From: a virus
Reading direction: 5' to 3' (one strand)
Length of the DNA stretch: 24,058 nucleotides
IMG/VR virus record: IMGVR_UViG_3300032134_000021
Location: 1 to 24,058 of that record
Shown piece by piece: positions 6,977 through 14,399 of the stretch (within the stretch, counting starts at the first letter, position 1; the number at the start of each line of letters is the position of its first letter). The notes under the pieces are model-generated. The model did no database searches and had not been told where the DNA came from. It was given only the letters and a program-made list of their open reading frames with translations. The position numbers and the translations under genes were made by a program.

Positions 6977-7669
6977 TTATGCAGGGTGGTGGATCATACG
7001 GTTCAGTGAGAACACCGTATTCCCACCATAGGTGTCGATTGCCTGCGGAACCGCACCACCCGGCACCGCACCGCTATCGACCACTTCATTGACAAATCGA
7101 ACGTAGAGCCGACCGTTTGCAGAAATTCCGTCTTTGCGAACAACCGGAATACGGGCCAACGTGGAGACAACCATCGACAATCCGAAGGACGGCACATCAA
7201 CTTGGTTATCCGCAATCAGCAAGTTGATGTCGTCAGAAGACGCGTTGAGATTGGCCAGGATGAACTGCAGCCGCGTCACACTGTTATCGACTTGATAGGC
7301 TGGGTTTTCGCTCGCACCAGGCGGTGATTGCACCGCTTGGGCAATCGAAAGAACAGTTGGACCACCATCCTTGATGACCACGCGCGCCGCCGCCAATCCT
7401 GGCGTCACTTCGCCCCAGACCGTCCTCGTGGGGTCATTGACGTCAGCCGCCAGCGCCATGCCTGTTTTTGAGAAGGTAACGGCCGGGTCAAAAGAAAGCT
7501 CACTACCGAGCCAAATCTGGTCTTTGGCATTCTCGATAAAGTCATCGACTGCGATTTGATGTGCTGATTGATCGGCGGCGATTTGGGCGCGAACGCCTTG
7601 GAAATAGCCAAGCAGTTCTTCCGCTGTGCCAATCTGGCGAAGCAGTGCCTCGTGCGTGGTTTCGGTCAT
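6977..7669 (-). CDS. Putative tail-fibre or receptor-binding protein, unrecognised family
   Basis: The product has 230 residues. A helical N-terminal 60 residues (MTETTHEALLRQIGTAEELL, then a Q/A-rich coil) is followed by a beta-rich body with many G, T, V and N residues. Near the C-terminus it has ISANGRLYVRFVNEVVDSGA and then DTYGGNTVFSLNRMIHHPA. The gene is coupled to the upstream collar-fibre gene by an ATGA overlap at 7669. With position just after gpH-like sequence, the likeliest role is the distal, host-recognising part of the fibre or a protein bound to it. I do not recognise any named domain, and it lacks the long repeats of typical fibres. Confidence 0.72.
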   Translation of the reverse strand: MTETTHEALLRQIGTAEELLGYFQGVRAQIAADQSAHQIAVDDFIENAKDQIWLGSELSFDPAVTFSKTGMALAADVNDPTRTVWGEVTPGLAAARVVIKDGGPTVLSIAQAVQSPPGASENPAYQVDNSVTRLQFILANLNASSDDINLLIADNQVDVPSFGLSMVVSTLARIPVVRKDGISANGRLYVRFVNEVVDSGAVPGGAVPQAIDTYGGNTVFSLNRMIHHPA

Positions 7670-8214
7670 CAGTAGTCTCCTGTGATTTCTTGAACGCGGT
7701 CCGCCAAACGAAGGTTTTCCAGCCCGTTACGGAGGGCGAGTGTTGATAGGGTTGCCATTTCCCGTGTCATAAGCAGCTGCAACGGCGGACCGGCAGACAC
7801 GATATTGATGCTGGACGGATCAACCGCTTCCAGCACAAGTTCCAGGGCGATGGCAGCGCGGGAAATGGACGACTTCCAGATCAGTCCCTGCGTCGGATGT
7901 GACGCGATGGCAAACAACGTGCCGTCAGCCAGAAAGAACCCGACCTCCTTGATGAAGTAATCACCAGCACCCTCGACCACGAAGGAAATGTCTGTTTGAC
8001 CGTTTCCGACCTCGCGCGCGTCTTGGATTTCGACGCGCTGGCGCTCGCCAAACAGGGCGGTTTGCGTGGCTTTGCCGCTTGCATTTGTCGGCACCACATA
8101 GCCCGAACTGCCAACGGCGACATGGGTAATGTCTACCGCAAAGCCGCCGGTCTTGGCAGCAAGCGCGGCAGCAAAACCCGCCTCGGTGATAACCGGGGTG
8201 AATGTTTCTGACAT
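7669..8214 (-). CDS. H: Short tail-collar fibre protein (N-terminal gpH-like domain)
   Basis: This 181-residue product starts at ATG 8214 with AGAGGAAG upstream. It has the conserved N-terminal tail-collar domain of P2 gpH-type fibres: F-T-P-V-I-T-E-A-G-F-A-A near the start, I-T-H-V-A-V-G-S-S-G-Y, a Q-T-A-L-F-G-E-R-Q-R-V segment and Y-F-I-K-E-V-G-F-F-L-A-D-G-T-L-F-A. This domain attaches the fibre to the baseplate protein I/J. Whereas P2 gpH continues for several hundred residues of shaft and tip, this protein ends after a short helix (TLALRNGLENLRLADRVQEI). The fibre shaft is missing and the receptor-binding part may be the separate downstream gene. It follows gene I after 15 bp. Confidence 0.85.
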   Translation of the reverse strand: MSETFTPVITEAGFAAALAAKTGGFAVDITHVAVGSSGYVVPTNASGKATQTALFGERQRVEIQDAREVGNGQTDISFVVEGAGDYFIKEVGFFLADGTLFAIASHPTQGLIWKSSISRAAIALELVLEAVDPSSINIVSAGPPLQLLMTREMATLSTLALRNGLENLRLADRVQEITGDY

Positions 8215-8229
8215 AAGCTTCCTCTGATT

Positions 8230-8877
8230 TTAGGCGACGCGCCCGCGCGTGACGGAAATCGCTGATGCGTGGCCCGCCGGGACCGATTGTAATGGCAGGC
8301 GCGGCTCTTGCTGGATGACGTTCATCCGAAACCGCGCGAACCCGATTGATGACGCGCCCGCCGCCATCCGCATTGATGGAGGACGAAGCTTTGCACCAAC
8401 CGCCACCGTGAAACCGCGCGACACCGGCGCGACACGTTCAATGACCGCGATAATCGTGCGAACCATCTTTTGGTTGATGAACACTTCCTCATCAGAATAC
8501 AGTGCCCGCCCGGCATAGGCGGTCACGCTGAACGTCCCGCGCGTTCCTTCCGGGGCTTCCTGCCACCATTCCAATAGTTCTGCGCGGACATCCAAGGCTT
8601 CCAACGCGCGTTTTATCGCGTGTGGCGTGCCCTTAAAGCGGTGAACCTCTGCCGCCATTACGATAACGTTGCGCTTGATGTCTTCCGGCCAGTCGACATC
8701 CCAAACATCAACTGAATTTTCCCACGCCAGATGATCCAGTAAGGTCTCCGATACTGCCATCGGGTCTTTGGAAATCATCGCGACCGGCAGCAAAAACAAC
8801 CGTTCCTCTAGAATATCCAGAGCCTTGGCCAAGTCTGTTGCCGTGCGCGGCAGCAGCGATTGCGCACGATCAAACAT
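8230..8877 (-). CDS. I: Baseplate/tail protein gpI (P2 GpI family)
   Basis: The protein has 215 residues. The motifs L-L-P-R-T-A-T-D-L-A-K-A-L-D, L-L-D-H-L-A-W-E-N-S-V-D-V-W and a following D-W-P-E-D-I-K-R are diagnostic of P2 GpI, which reads 'LLP...t.le.al......p..lp..lrt.w.p..cp...LpwLAwa.svd.Wd..wp...kr'. It then shows K-G-T-P-H-A-I-K-R-A-L-E. GpI links the baseplate wedge to the tail fibre. The start could be GTG 8880 or ATG 8877; I choose ATG, which overlaps the end of J. J, I and H are in the P2 order. Confidence 0.93.
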   Translation of the reverse strand: MFDRAQSLLPRTATDLAKALDILEERLFLLPVAMISKDPMAVSETLLDHLAWENSVDVWDVDWPEDIKRNVIVMAAEVHRFKGTPHAIKRALEALDVRAELLEWWQEAPEGTRGTFSVTAYAGRALYSDEEVFINQKMVRTIIAVIERVAPVSRGFTVAVGAKLRPPSMRMAAGASSIGFARFRMNVIQQEPRLPLQSVPAGHASAISVTRGRVA

Positions 8878-9826
8878 CACGCCACCCCCCGGACACGGCC
8901 TCTGCGGTTACAGTCACTGCCGTGCAATGCGGGGCCTCAAACGGCCCAATATCCAGGTCAGCGACCGGCTTGGTGATGACAACATCAACGACACCGTCCA
9001 CGCTCAGGGCTGCCGCTAACGACGTGCGGTACAGCTTGCGACCGATGCGCAACCGATTGCGCATAAAGGCGTCCGCAGTGGCCTGCGCCGCCGCCAGAAC
9101 CGCCCCCGCTGTCGCCGCAGACGAGACGTGCAGAACAGCCTCGATCTCATAGGGCACAGGCGTCGCAGCAAAAACCGTCAGCTTATCGGCAACAGGGCGG
9201 CGCATGTCCGGAATGCAGTTGTCAAACACAGCATCCAGCAAGCCCTGGTCTGCGACCCCATCGCCCTCACTGGACAGGACGACCATATGCGCTTCAGCGT
9301 TTGGAACCGCCGGGTCCAAACCATGGTTTGGGCCATAGACAGCAACATCTACAACCCGGTCATCAGCGGCCAGCGCCCAATAGACATATGACCCTTCCGT
9401 GCCATGCGGCGAATAGGATTCCATCACCAACTGGATGCGGGCGCGGAACGCTTCGTCATCTTCCTCGATAACGTTATCGGGCTCAGCATCCTCCAGAATC
9501 TTACGCACAACCCCACGGTTCGCGCCGATCTGTTCAAGGTCTGATCCACGTGCCGTCGAAAGGAACACCGACCGGATCGCCGTGTTGATCTGGTTCAACA
9601 GATACAACTCTCGCGCTGCTGCCGCCTCATTCAGATACCGCATCGGGCTTGCCGCAATGTTTCGCGCCAGCGCCATCACTTCCGTTACCTTTGGCGCGTC
9701 AAATACCTCTGACAATTGCGCTTCCAGCTCTTGAAGACGCGCTTCCAGAATTGCGGAAAAATCCAAAGTCACGATTGAGGACAAGTCAGGCAATGTGCCA
9801 AGGTCAAGGGCTGCAAATCGGCTCAT
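8870..9826 (-). CDS. J: Baseplate wedge protein gpJ (P2 GpJ / gp47 family)
   Basis: This 318-residue protein starts at ATG 9826 in an ATGA overlap with gene W. A TTG further upstream at 9841 is less likely. Characteristic segments are F-A-A-L-D-L-G-T-L-P-D-L near the start, AREL (in AAARELYLLNQINTAIRSVF), ATARGSDLEQIG-type (STARGSDLEQIGANRGVVRK), and then E-A-F-R-A-R-I-Q-L with the conserved S-P-H-G-T-E-G-S-Y-V-Y-W-A-L segment. These match the baseplate J-like family ('g..dLd.lg...gv.R', 'D...R.ri......sta Gp..aY...A'). It forms the baseplate wedge with W and I around the V spike. Confidence 0.94.
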   Translation of the reverse strand: MSRFAALDLGTLPDLSSIVTLDFSAILEARLQELEAQLSEVFDAPKVTEVMALARNIAASPMRYLNEAAAARELYLLNQINTAIRSVFLSTARGSDLEQIGANRGVVRKILEDAEPDNVIEEDDEAFRARIQLVMESYSPHGTEGSYVYWALAADDRVVDVAVYGPNHGLDPAVPNAEAHMVVLSSEGDGVADQGLLDAVFDNCIPDMRRPVADKLTVFAATPVPYEIEAVLHVSSAATAGAVLAAAQATADAFMRNRLRIGRKLYRTSLAAALSVDGVVDVVITKPVADLDIGPFEAPHCTAVTVTAEAVSGGWRDV

Positions 9827-10212
9827 GCGGCAAGGCTCCAATTGTCTATCCGCGTGCCCTGCACCCGGATGACTTGCGCTTCATCATTCACAATCGTGAC
9901 ATCGCCCAAATGGGCGTTGGGCAGATGATTACCGGTCAGCTGCAATACCATAACCCCATCCGCGCCAGCAGAAAGGGTCACCTCCGTCAGTTCAAATCGC
10001 GGCTCCCAACGGTCGATGGCCTCGGCAACCGACACGTAAAGCGCCATGATGTTGGCATCGTTCATCGGCATGTCCACCATCACAGGGACGTCGGACCCAA
10101 ACTGGCGCATGAACACGCGCGTATTCAGTCGCGTCACCAATATGGTCTCGATGCTTTGGGCAACATGCGCCCAACCATCGACCGTGGCCCCCGTGTGGTG
10201 GTTCAGATCCAT
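9823..10212 (-). CDS. W: Baseplate assembly protein gpW (T4 gp25-like lysozyme-fold family)
   Basis: This 129-residue protein is a baseplate wedge component of the gp25 family that contacts the sheath. The GPW/gp25 signature is clear: H-H-T-G-A-T-V-D-G-W-A-H-V-A-Q-S-I-E-T-I-L-V-T-R, followed by the R-V-F-M-R-Q-F-G-S-D-V motif ('i..iLtTp.GsRvm.r.yGs'). It is named W after the P2 baseplate gene and is unrelated to the lambda head protein W also present here. It overlaps J by an ATGA. Confidence 0.93.
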   Translation of the reverse strand: MDLNHHTGATVDGWAHVAQSIETILVTRLNTRVFMRQFGSDVPVMVDMPMNDANIMALYVSVAEAIDRWEPRFELTEVTLSAGADGVMVLQLTGNHLPNAHLGDVTIVNDEAQVIRVQGTRIDNWSLAA

Positions 10213-10218
10213 GCCAAT

Positions 10219-10437
10219 TCAGCTTTCTGCTTTAGCGACCTTGTCAGCAGGCTTGCCGCCCACCTTTGCGCCAGGCTTGGCTTGGTGTTCAGAGACCAGT
10301 TTCAGACCTGTTCCGTATGGCGGAACGTAGTATTTTGCGGCGCGTTCGGTCATCTGAACCTTCTCGCCAACAGTTCGGTGTTGGCCGTTGATAAAACGCA
10401 CCTCTGTCACTTCGTAGTCTTTCAATTCGGTCGTCAT
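10219..10437 (-). CDS. Small hypothetical protein between baseplate genes V and W
   Basis: This 72-residue gene starts at ATG 10437 with AAAGGAAAG six bases upstream. The first half has beta-strand character with a V-R-F-I-N-G-Q-H-R-T-V-G-E segment and then M-T-E-R-A-A-K-Y-Y-V-P-P. The C-terminal 25 residues are basic and low complexity (KPGAKVGGKPADKVAKAES). The 'g......v.....A..l....' pattern resembles small phage proteins of SH3-like fold found near connectors, but I cannot name a family. It sits 11 bp after V and 6 bp before W, so it is co-expressed with the baseplate. Confidence 0.78.
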   Translation of the reverse strand: MTTELKDYEVTEVRFINGQHRTVGEKVQMTERAAKYYVPPYGTGLKLVSEHQAKPGAKVGGKPADKVAKAES

Positions 10438-10448
10438 GGGCTTTCCTT

Positions 10449-10991
10449 TCAGTTTGGTGTTCCAGTGTCTGCTGGCCCCGCGACCACACCTTTATGCGTG
10501 TGCGTGTCGCCAATATCCTTTCCGTTGTGAGACAACGCGCCACCGGTATTGACCGCCCCCGCAGCAGAAAGGGTCAGCGAATATCCCCCAATGGTCATGA
10601 CGATGGCAGAACCACCACCAGTGGCCTTGATTGATGCAGAACCAACCGAAAGCAGCACAAATTCATCACCAGCTCCTGACGGCCTGCCGTTAGCGTCCGA
10701 GTTCAGACTTCCCTGAATGCTCGCATCATGCAGATCACCGCTTTCAGACGTGATTTCCACCTGCTGGCCAACGGACGGCGGGTTGTGCGTCTTGTTCGCG
10801 CCAGCTGCCGGTTCAACCCACGGGATCCAGCCGGTCAGCATTGGCGCATCGCCTTCAGTCAATTGCACGCGGGCAAGACCCTTGGCGGCATCAACCTCTG
10901 TGACCACACCGGTACGACCTTGCGACCCTATGCGCCGTTCCAATTCGGACAGGCGACGGCGCAGGTCGTCAAATTGCTCAGCTATCCCCAT
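10449..10991 (-). CDS. V: Baseplate spike protein gpV (membrane-piercing tip)
   Basis: This 180-residue protein starts at ATG 10991 and overlaps the upstream gene by ATGA. Residues 1-25 are a helical leader with R-R-R-L-S-E-L-E-R-R-I. Residues about 26-105 form the OB domain, with G-V-V-T-E-V-D, A-R-V-Q-L-T-E-G and a W-I-P-W-V-E-P-A-A-G segment of the gpV family. A beta-helical stem of G/S/T repeats follows. The C-terminus has D-T-H-T-H-K-G, the H-x-H (His164 and His166) that binds the apical iron ion in P2 and phi92 spikes. A trimer of gpV forms the needle that pierces the outer membrane on contraction. The family length is about 200 residues, so it appears complete. Confidence 0.94.
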   Translation of the reverse strand: MGIAEQFDDLRRRLSELERRIGSQGRTGVVTEVDAAKGLARVQLTEGDAPMLTGWIPWVEPAAGANKTHNPPSVGQQVEITSESGDLHDASIQGSLNSDANGRPSGAGDEFVLLSVGSASIKATGGGSAIVMTIGGYSLTLSAAGAVNTGGALSHNGKDIGDTHTHKGVVAGPADTGTPN

Positions 10992-11764
10992 CAGCCGCCA
11001 TCCACTTCTGACGTGGCTTCGGTGATGTCAGTTGCCGAAGGGACGCCGCCGAAAGAATACAGTCGCAGCGATGCTGCATCGCGCGAAGTCATGCCGGTCA
11101 GCGCCTCATAGTCTGGATAATCTGCCGCCAACGGTTGGCCCAGCATCAACTGAAATAACCCAAGCTGCTTCACACCATGTTCTTCCATCAGCGCCAGAAA
11201 CGCAGGCCAGTGGCTGCCTTCCGCAAAGACATGCCCCAGCGGCGGGTCAGCAAAGGCATCAACCACCAGCTTGATCTGGCCACAGGCCAGTCGTACGTTC
11301 TCAGCCGCACTACTGGACCGCACCTGCGACTTGGACACCAGCGTGCACAGGTTGCCAAACACCTGCGCCCATGGATTGGCTGCGTCAGTCAACACCCGGC
11401 AAATCTGGCATCCAACCACATCAAGGATGGCCTCAAACTGCGCATCAGTTGACGGAAAGCCCTCAATGACTTCTGTTTCGCCAGTATCCTTGTTCGTCTC
11501 CCCCATCGTTAGCGAAACACCGCAATTGAATGTCAGTTCAACCCGGCCATTGGTGCGCAAGCCGGTGTTGCCCAAATCGTCAGATTTGGCGCTGTCCGAA
11601 TAGACCGCAATAAACGGGCGTTGCTGATCTGTCCGCAACTCACCGTCGACGGTCTGATCAATGGCCGAAATCTGGCTGTCCAACACGTTGGACCCAACCA
11701 GCGTCCCGCCCGCTTTCAACGCCTCTACAGCGGCAATTCGCAGCGCCATCATCGTCAATGACAT
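10991..11764 (-). CDS. Unrecognised connector/tail completion protein
   Basis: The protein has 257 residues and lies between a probable head-tail stopper and the spike, coupled to both by ATGA overlaps (11764 and 10991). It begins MMALRIAAVEALKAGGTLVG. It then has R-P-F-I-A-V-Y-S-D, a V-E-L-T-F-N-C-G strand and a long C-terminal helical domain with three cysteines in the middle (VVGCQICRVL and NLCTLV). The opening resembles tail-terminator proteins, whose helix is followed by 'R...iaVy.d......', and the position fits a tail terminator that caps the tube and sheath and joins the head. That role is inference; a separate C-terminal domain (about residues 120-257) is unexplained. Confidence 0.8.
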   Translation of the reverse strand: MSLTMMALRIAAVEALKAGGTLVGSNVLDSQISAIDQTVDGELRTDQQRPFIAVYSDSAKSDDLGNTGLRTNGRVELTFNCGVSLTMGETNKDTGETEVIEGFPSTDAQFEAILDVVGCQICRVLTDAANPWAQVFGNLCTLVSKSQVRSSSAAENVRLACGQIKLVVDAFADPPLGHVFAEGSHWPAFLALMEEHGVKQLGLFQLMLGQPLAADYPDYEALTGMTSRDAASLRLYSFGGVPSATDITEATSEVDGG

Positions 11765-12132
11765 CAGGCATCCCCCAATTCACAAATCAACCGAAGGTGT
11801 GAGCGGTCATCGACCGACAAAATCTCAAAAGCCGGTTCGCCGTCCCGCTCCAGTGCAACGATCTTGTCACCCTTGCGCATATCAATGTCCGGATAGGCCG
11901 AACGGTCGATGCGCAGATAACCACCTGCAGCCATGATGCCCGACCGCGCATTGATGCCACGGCCAAAGCTCATCCGCTCTGGCTCCCGGTCACCTGTCCG
12001 AACAACGGCCAGGAACTCGACCTGTTCACGCGTTTGGTCCTGTTGACCGGAAACCAGCGGAAGATGCCGCAGCGTTTCCGCCCAGACATCGTCCACCGCT
12101 TCCTTCAATTCATCACGCAGGACGTTGTCCAT
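11764..12132 (-). CDS. Probable head-tail connector (stopper/adaptor-like) protein
   Basis: This 122-residue protein starts at ATG 12132 in an ATGA overlap and ends in another at 11764. Its N-terminal helix (R-D-E-L-K-E-A-V-D-D-V-W-A-E-T) is followed by small beta strands. The last 40 residues are D-M-R-K-G-D-K-I-V-A-L, then F-E-I-L-S-V-D-D-R-S-H-L-R-L, the pattern of phage head-tail adaptor/stopper beta-barrels ('i..GDri.......yeil.V.d.....l.l'). Such proteins close the portal channel after packaging and accept the tail. The assignment rests on pattern and gene order (after capsid genes, before tail genes); lambda FII would be the positional counterpart. Confidence 0.82.
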   Translation of the reverse strand: MDNVLRDELKEAVDDVWAETLRHLPLVSGQQDQTREQVEFLAVVRTGDREPERMSFGRGINARSGIMAAGGYLRIDRSAYPDIDMRKGDKIVALERDGEPAFEILSVDDRSHLRLICELGDA

Positions 12133-12512
12133 CAGACTTGTAGCGCAGCCAAGGCGTCCTTAGCGGCTTGCAGGGCAGCGATCTCTGGCCCGGCAGGTTT
12201 TCCCAAGCCAACAGCATCAACGGCAGCCTGCGCGTCAACAACAGCCGCCTGAGCGTCTTCAATCTGCTTTGCCTTCGCAGCGGCAGCCAATTGTTCTGCG
12301 GTCTGCCCGGAAGTCTTCTTCGCGGCAGGTTTTTTCTTCGGCGCATCACATTTTGCAGCGATGCCATCCTGAACAACGCTGTCTGCATAAAACGCTGGAA
12401 CCTGAACGGGTTCGCCATCCTGGACCTGAAGGTCTTTATCTGTACCCGCCATGTCGGCAGGAATGGTCAGATTGCCTTTGAATGCCACCCACGTCTTTTT
12501 CACCGTTGCCAT
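12132..12512 (-). CDS. Hypothetical head-associated protein with Lys/Ala-rich C-terminus
   Basis: The longest frame opens at 12551, but ATG 12512 has AGGAGA five bases upstream and is chosen, giving 126 residues. The N-terminal 50 residues are beta-like (KTWVAFKGNLTIPADMAGT, then V-Q-V-P-A-F-Y-A-D-S-V). A basic linker P-K-K-K-P-A-A-K-K follows, and the final 60 residues are an Ala/Gln-rich helix likely to be a coiled coil. The position after capsid gene E is that of lambda FI, an assembly factor with a similarly helical, charged character, but no clear homology can be read. It overlaps the next gene by ATGA and is separated from the capsid gene by a hairpin terminator. Confidence 0.82.
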   Translation of the reverse strand: MATVKKTWVAFKGNLTIPADMAGTDKDLQVQDGEPVQVPAFYADSVVQDGIAAKCDAPKKKPAAKKTSGQTAEQLAAAAKAKQIEDAQAAVVDAQAAVDAVGLGKPAGPEIAALQAAKDALAALQV

Positions 12513-12540
12513 GATTGTCTCCTGTTCTGGCTGGATTCCA

Positions 12541-12556
12541 ATGCGGTCCACCGCAT
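12541..12556 (-). repeat. Perfect inverted repeat ATGCGG-tcca-CCGCAT
   Basis: Six-base arms with a 4-base loop lie between the capsid terminator and the ribosome-binding site of the next gene, about 28 bp upstream of its ATG. It has no T-run. It may shape the 5' end of the connector message or protect it from decay. Confidence 0.35.
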
Positions 12557-12567
12557 GGGGATACAGC

Positions 12568-12595
12568 CAAAGGCCCGGCGCAATCGCACCGGGCC
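12568..12595 (-). terminator. Hairpin terminator after the major capsid gene
   Basis: Minus-strand GGCCCGG (12595-12589) pairs with CCGGGCC (12578-12572) around a 10-base interior and is followed by TTTGG, a short T-run. The stem is strong but the tail is weak, so partial termination is likely. This would lower expression of the connector and tail genes relative to the capsid. Confidence 0.6.
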
Positions 12596-12624
12596 ACTGT
12601 CTTGGCTGGTTGGTCTTGGACCCG

Positions 12625-13617
12625 TTAGATGGTCAACTTGCGCAACGCGCCCGGACGGGTGCAAAGCGAAATCGCGTTCATCTGTGCGTCCAGATGGCGA
12701 CCCTTGCCGTTGGGCATTGCGTATTGGTGCGCATAGCGCGGCAGGCCAATCGTGTTCACCGTCTCTTCCAGGTCAGCAGGGGCAAACAGCGTGCTGAACA
12801 GATCCGCCACGCCGGTCGGGAACACACGGGCTTCATTGTCCGCGATGAATGCCGAATTGCCATTGGCAAGTTTTGCCCGACGCCCGGTGCGATACCGCTC
12901 CCAGGTCACGCTGCCAACGCGGAAAACATCCGGCGCACCGTCGCGTAATTGATAGCCTTGGTTGTCGGCAAGGAAGGTTTCACGAACTTCTTTTTGATCC
13001 CACAAGGCCGCATGAAAATCACGACCACACATGGCGTGCATGCCGTCATAGGTTTCGTCCAAATCGTCTTCGATGGAAAAGACCACATCGTTCTTGATCT
13101 TCGTGGCGATACCGGCAACTTGCGCCCCCAGCCCCATAACAACAGGCGCAGGAACTGCCAGTCCGAACCGGTCATAGAGGTTGTGCAACACACGCCCTTT
13201 GCCAGACAGCACGATGCCCTTGATGGCACCGACACGCTGATGTTCAAGCGTCGCATCAAAGCTGCGTGCGTGTTTGGCCAGCTTCGTGTCAATACGGTTC
13301 TGAACCGTTTCCAACTGGTCTGTTTCGCCAAACATGCGAACGCCCTGAACTTCGTCAGCCAGAACCGCATCATTGATTTCGAAGTGGTCGATTTCGAACG
13401 GGATCAACCGGCGGTCATCGTCATCAGATGTCTGACCGGGGCCACCACGGGCCGAAGGTTCGATAATGGCCAGCGTGCCGTTGTTTTCTTCGATCTTGAC
13501 CGTGGTCGTGGCCACCCCTTCTTCGCCAAAGATACCGGTCGCACCGACCTGACCGGGCACAAAGGGTTGGTTATTCAGCGCAGCAGTTAGCGCAATAACG
13601 GAAAATTCTTCCCACAT
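12625..13617 (-). CDS. E: Major capsid protein (lambda gpE family)
   Basis: This 330-residue protein (lambda gpE has 341) starts at ATG 13617 with GGAGACGAAG upstream. Family marks are F-S-V-I-A-L-T-A-A-L-N-N-Q-P-F-V-P at the N-terminus, a P-F-E-I-D-H-F motif (lambda 'fel.h......v.a..vqg.R'), and then A-D-E-V-Q-G-V-R. C-terminal segments are W-E-R-Y-R-T-G and A-R-V-F-P-T-G ('a.afP.g....f...faPa.....vnt.G.p.yak'). It has the HK97 fold and forms the icosahedral shell. It is preceded by the decoration gene, as in lambda. The symbol E follows lambda and is distinct from the P2-type chaperone E at 4246-4584. Confidence 0.95.
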   Translation of the reverse strand: MWEEFSVIALTAALNNQPFVPGQVGATGIFGEEGVATTTVKIEENNGTLAIIEPSARGGPGQTSDDDDRRLIPFEIDHFEINDAVLADEVQGVRMFGETDQLETVQNRIDTKLAKHARSFDATLEHQRVGAIKGIVLSGKGRVLHNLYDRFGLAVPAPVVMGLGAQVAGIATKIKNDVVFSIEDDLDETYDGMHAMCGRDFHAALWDQKEVRETFLADNQGYQLRDGAPDVFRVGSVTWERYRTGRRAKLANGNSAFIADNEARVFPTGVADLFSTLFAPADLEETVNTIGLPRYAHQYAMPNGKGRHLDAQMNAISLCTRPGALRKLTI

Positions 13618-13631
13618 AGACTTCGTCTCCC

Positions 13632-14015
13632 TTAGCGCACGCGGATGCCGACAGCGTTCAGCTGTTCGACTTTGGCGGCAGTTTTGGCGTCATCATCCAC
13701 CGACGCATCAAACGTCAGCATCAGAATCTTGGCTTCAGCGTCACGGTCGATGATGGTCACTTCCACATCGGCAGAAGTTGCATCGACCGAATAGGCCAGA
13801 ATGGCCGTCGCCACTTCAGCACCTTCGATGCCGACAGTTTCAGCAACAGGCGATGGAACGAAACTGCCAGCGGCAGCCGTCAATTCGCCAATCACCGTTC
13901 CTGCGGCAACCTTGCCAGTTCCGGACGGGATGGTCGCTTGGGCGCGGGAAATCCGGCCCGACCCTTCAGACAGAAGGAAGGCCAGATTGCGTGTTTGCAT
14001 TGTCGCGTTTTCCAT
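13632..14015 (-). CDS. D: Head decoration protein (lambda gpD family)
   Basis: This 127-residue protein starts at ATG 14015, three bases after the protease stop codon, with GGGG upstream. It has the gpD family features: an R-N-L-A-F-L-L-S-E-G-S-G-R-I-S-R-A-Q-A-T-I opening, a G-T-V-I-G-E-L segment and an A-I-L-A-Y-S-V-D-A-T region with V-E-V-T-I-I-D-R-D-A-E. In lambda, trimers of gpD bind the expanded capsid and stabilise it against internal DNA pressure. The gene lies between protease and capsid as in lambda (C-Nu3-D-E). The length is close to the family norm (about 110-130). Confidence 0.92.
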   Translation of the reverse strand: MENATMQTRNLAFLLSEGSGRISRAQATIPSGTGKVAAGTVIGELTAAAGSFVPSPVAETVGIEGAEVATAILAYSVDATSADVEVTIIDRDAEAKILMLTFDASVDDDAKTAAKVEQLNAVGIRVR

Positions 14016-14018
14016 AAC

Positions 14019-14399
14019 TTACGCCCCTTTCTGTGCGCGACGCTTGGCGTAGATGCTGCCTGTGTCGATGGTTGCGGCGGTTTTCTTGGGTGCAGGTGCA
14101 CCACCACCGGGCTGCGCCAAATCCGCAGCTGCCGACCGGCGGGCCTGATAGCCTTTGGGGTCGGCAGGCTCATCGTCGCCGGGCGTTGGGGCGTCCGACG
14201 CCGCCGCCTTCAGGGCCGCGATGGCGTCTTCAGCAGTGTCGTCACCATCGTAAGCCAGTTGGCTGGCCAGCGTTGGAAACTGCTTGGCCTCATCACAAGA
14301 CATGATGGCCTTGATCCGGGCCTTCACATCGTCAGAGGATACCGTCGCCGCTGTGGATGGCGCAGCGTTCGGGTCCGCTGTTGCGGGGTTTTGTGCCAT
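14019..14399 (-). CDS. Nested in-frame scaffold protein (Nu3-like) inside the protease gene
   Basis: An in-frame ATG at 14399 has a strong AAAGGAG sequence nine bases upstream, which the protease reads as K-V-K-E-K-P-T. It would yield a separate 126-residue protein, M-A-Q-N-P-A-T-A through to the shared C-terminus. The product has the composition of a scaffold: disordered, Ala/Asp-rich N-terminus, a helical core (A-R-I-K-A-I-M-S) and a basic C-terminal tail (Y-A-K-R-R-A-Q-K-G-A) able to contact the capsid shell. Lambda Nu3 is made the same way from within gene C. No other scaffold gene is visible. That the internal start is used is inference from its ribosome-binding site. Confidence 0.68.
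   Translation of the reverse strand: MAQNPATADPNAAPSTAATVSSDDVKARIKAIMSCDEAKQFPTLASQLAYDGDDTAEDAIAALKAAASDAPTPGDDEPADPKGYQARRSAAADLAQPGGGAPAPKKTAATIDTGSIYAKRRAQKGA

Noticed and set aside
9649-10530. Plus-strand 293-codon frame opposite J, W and V
   Set aside because: Antisense across three confident genes and their overlaps; a composition shadow.
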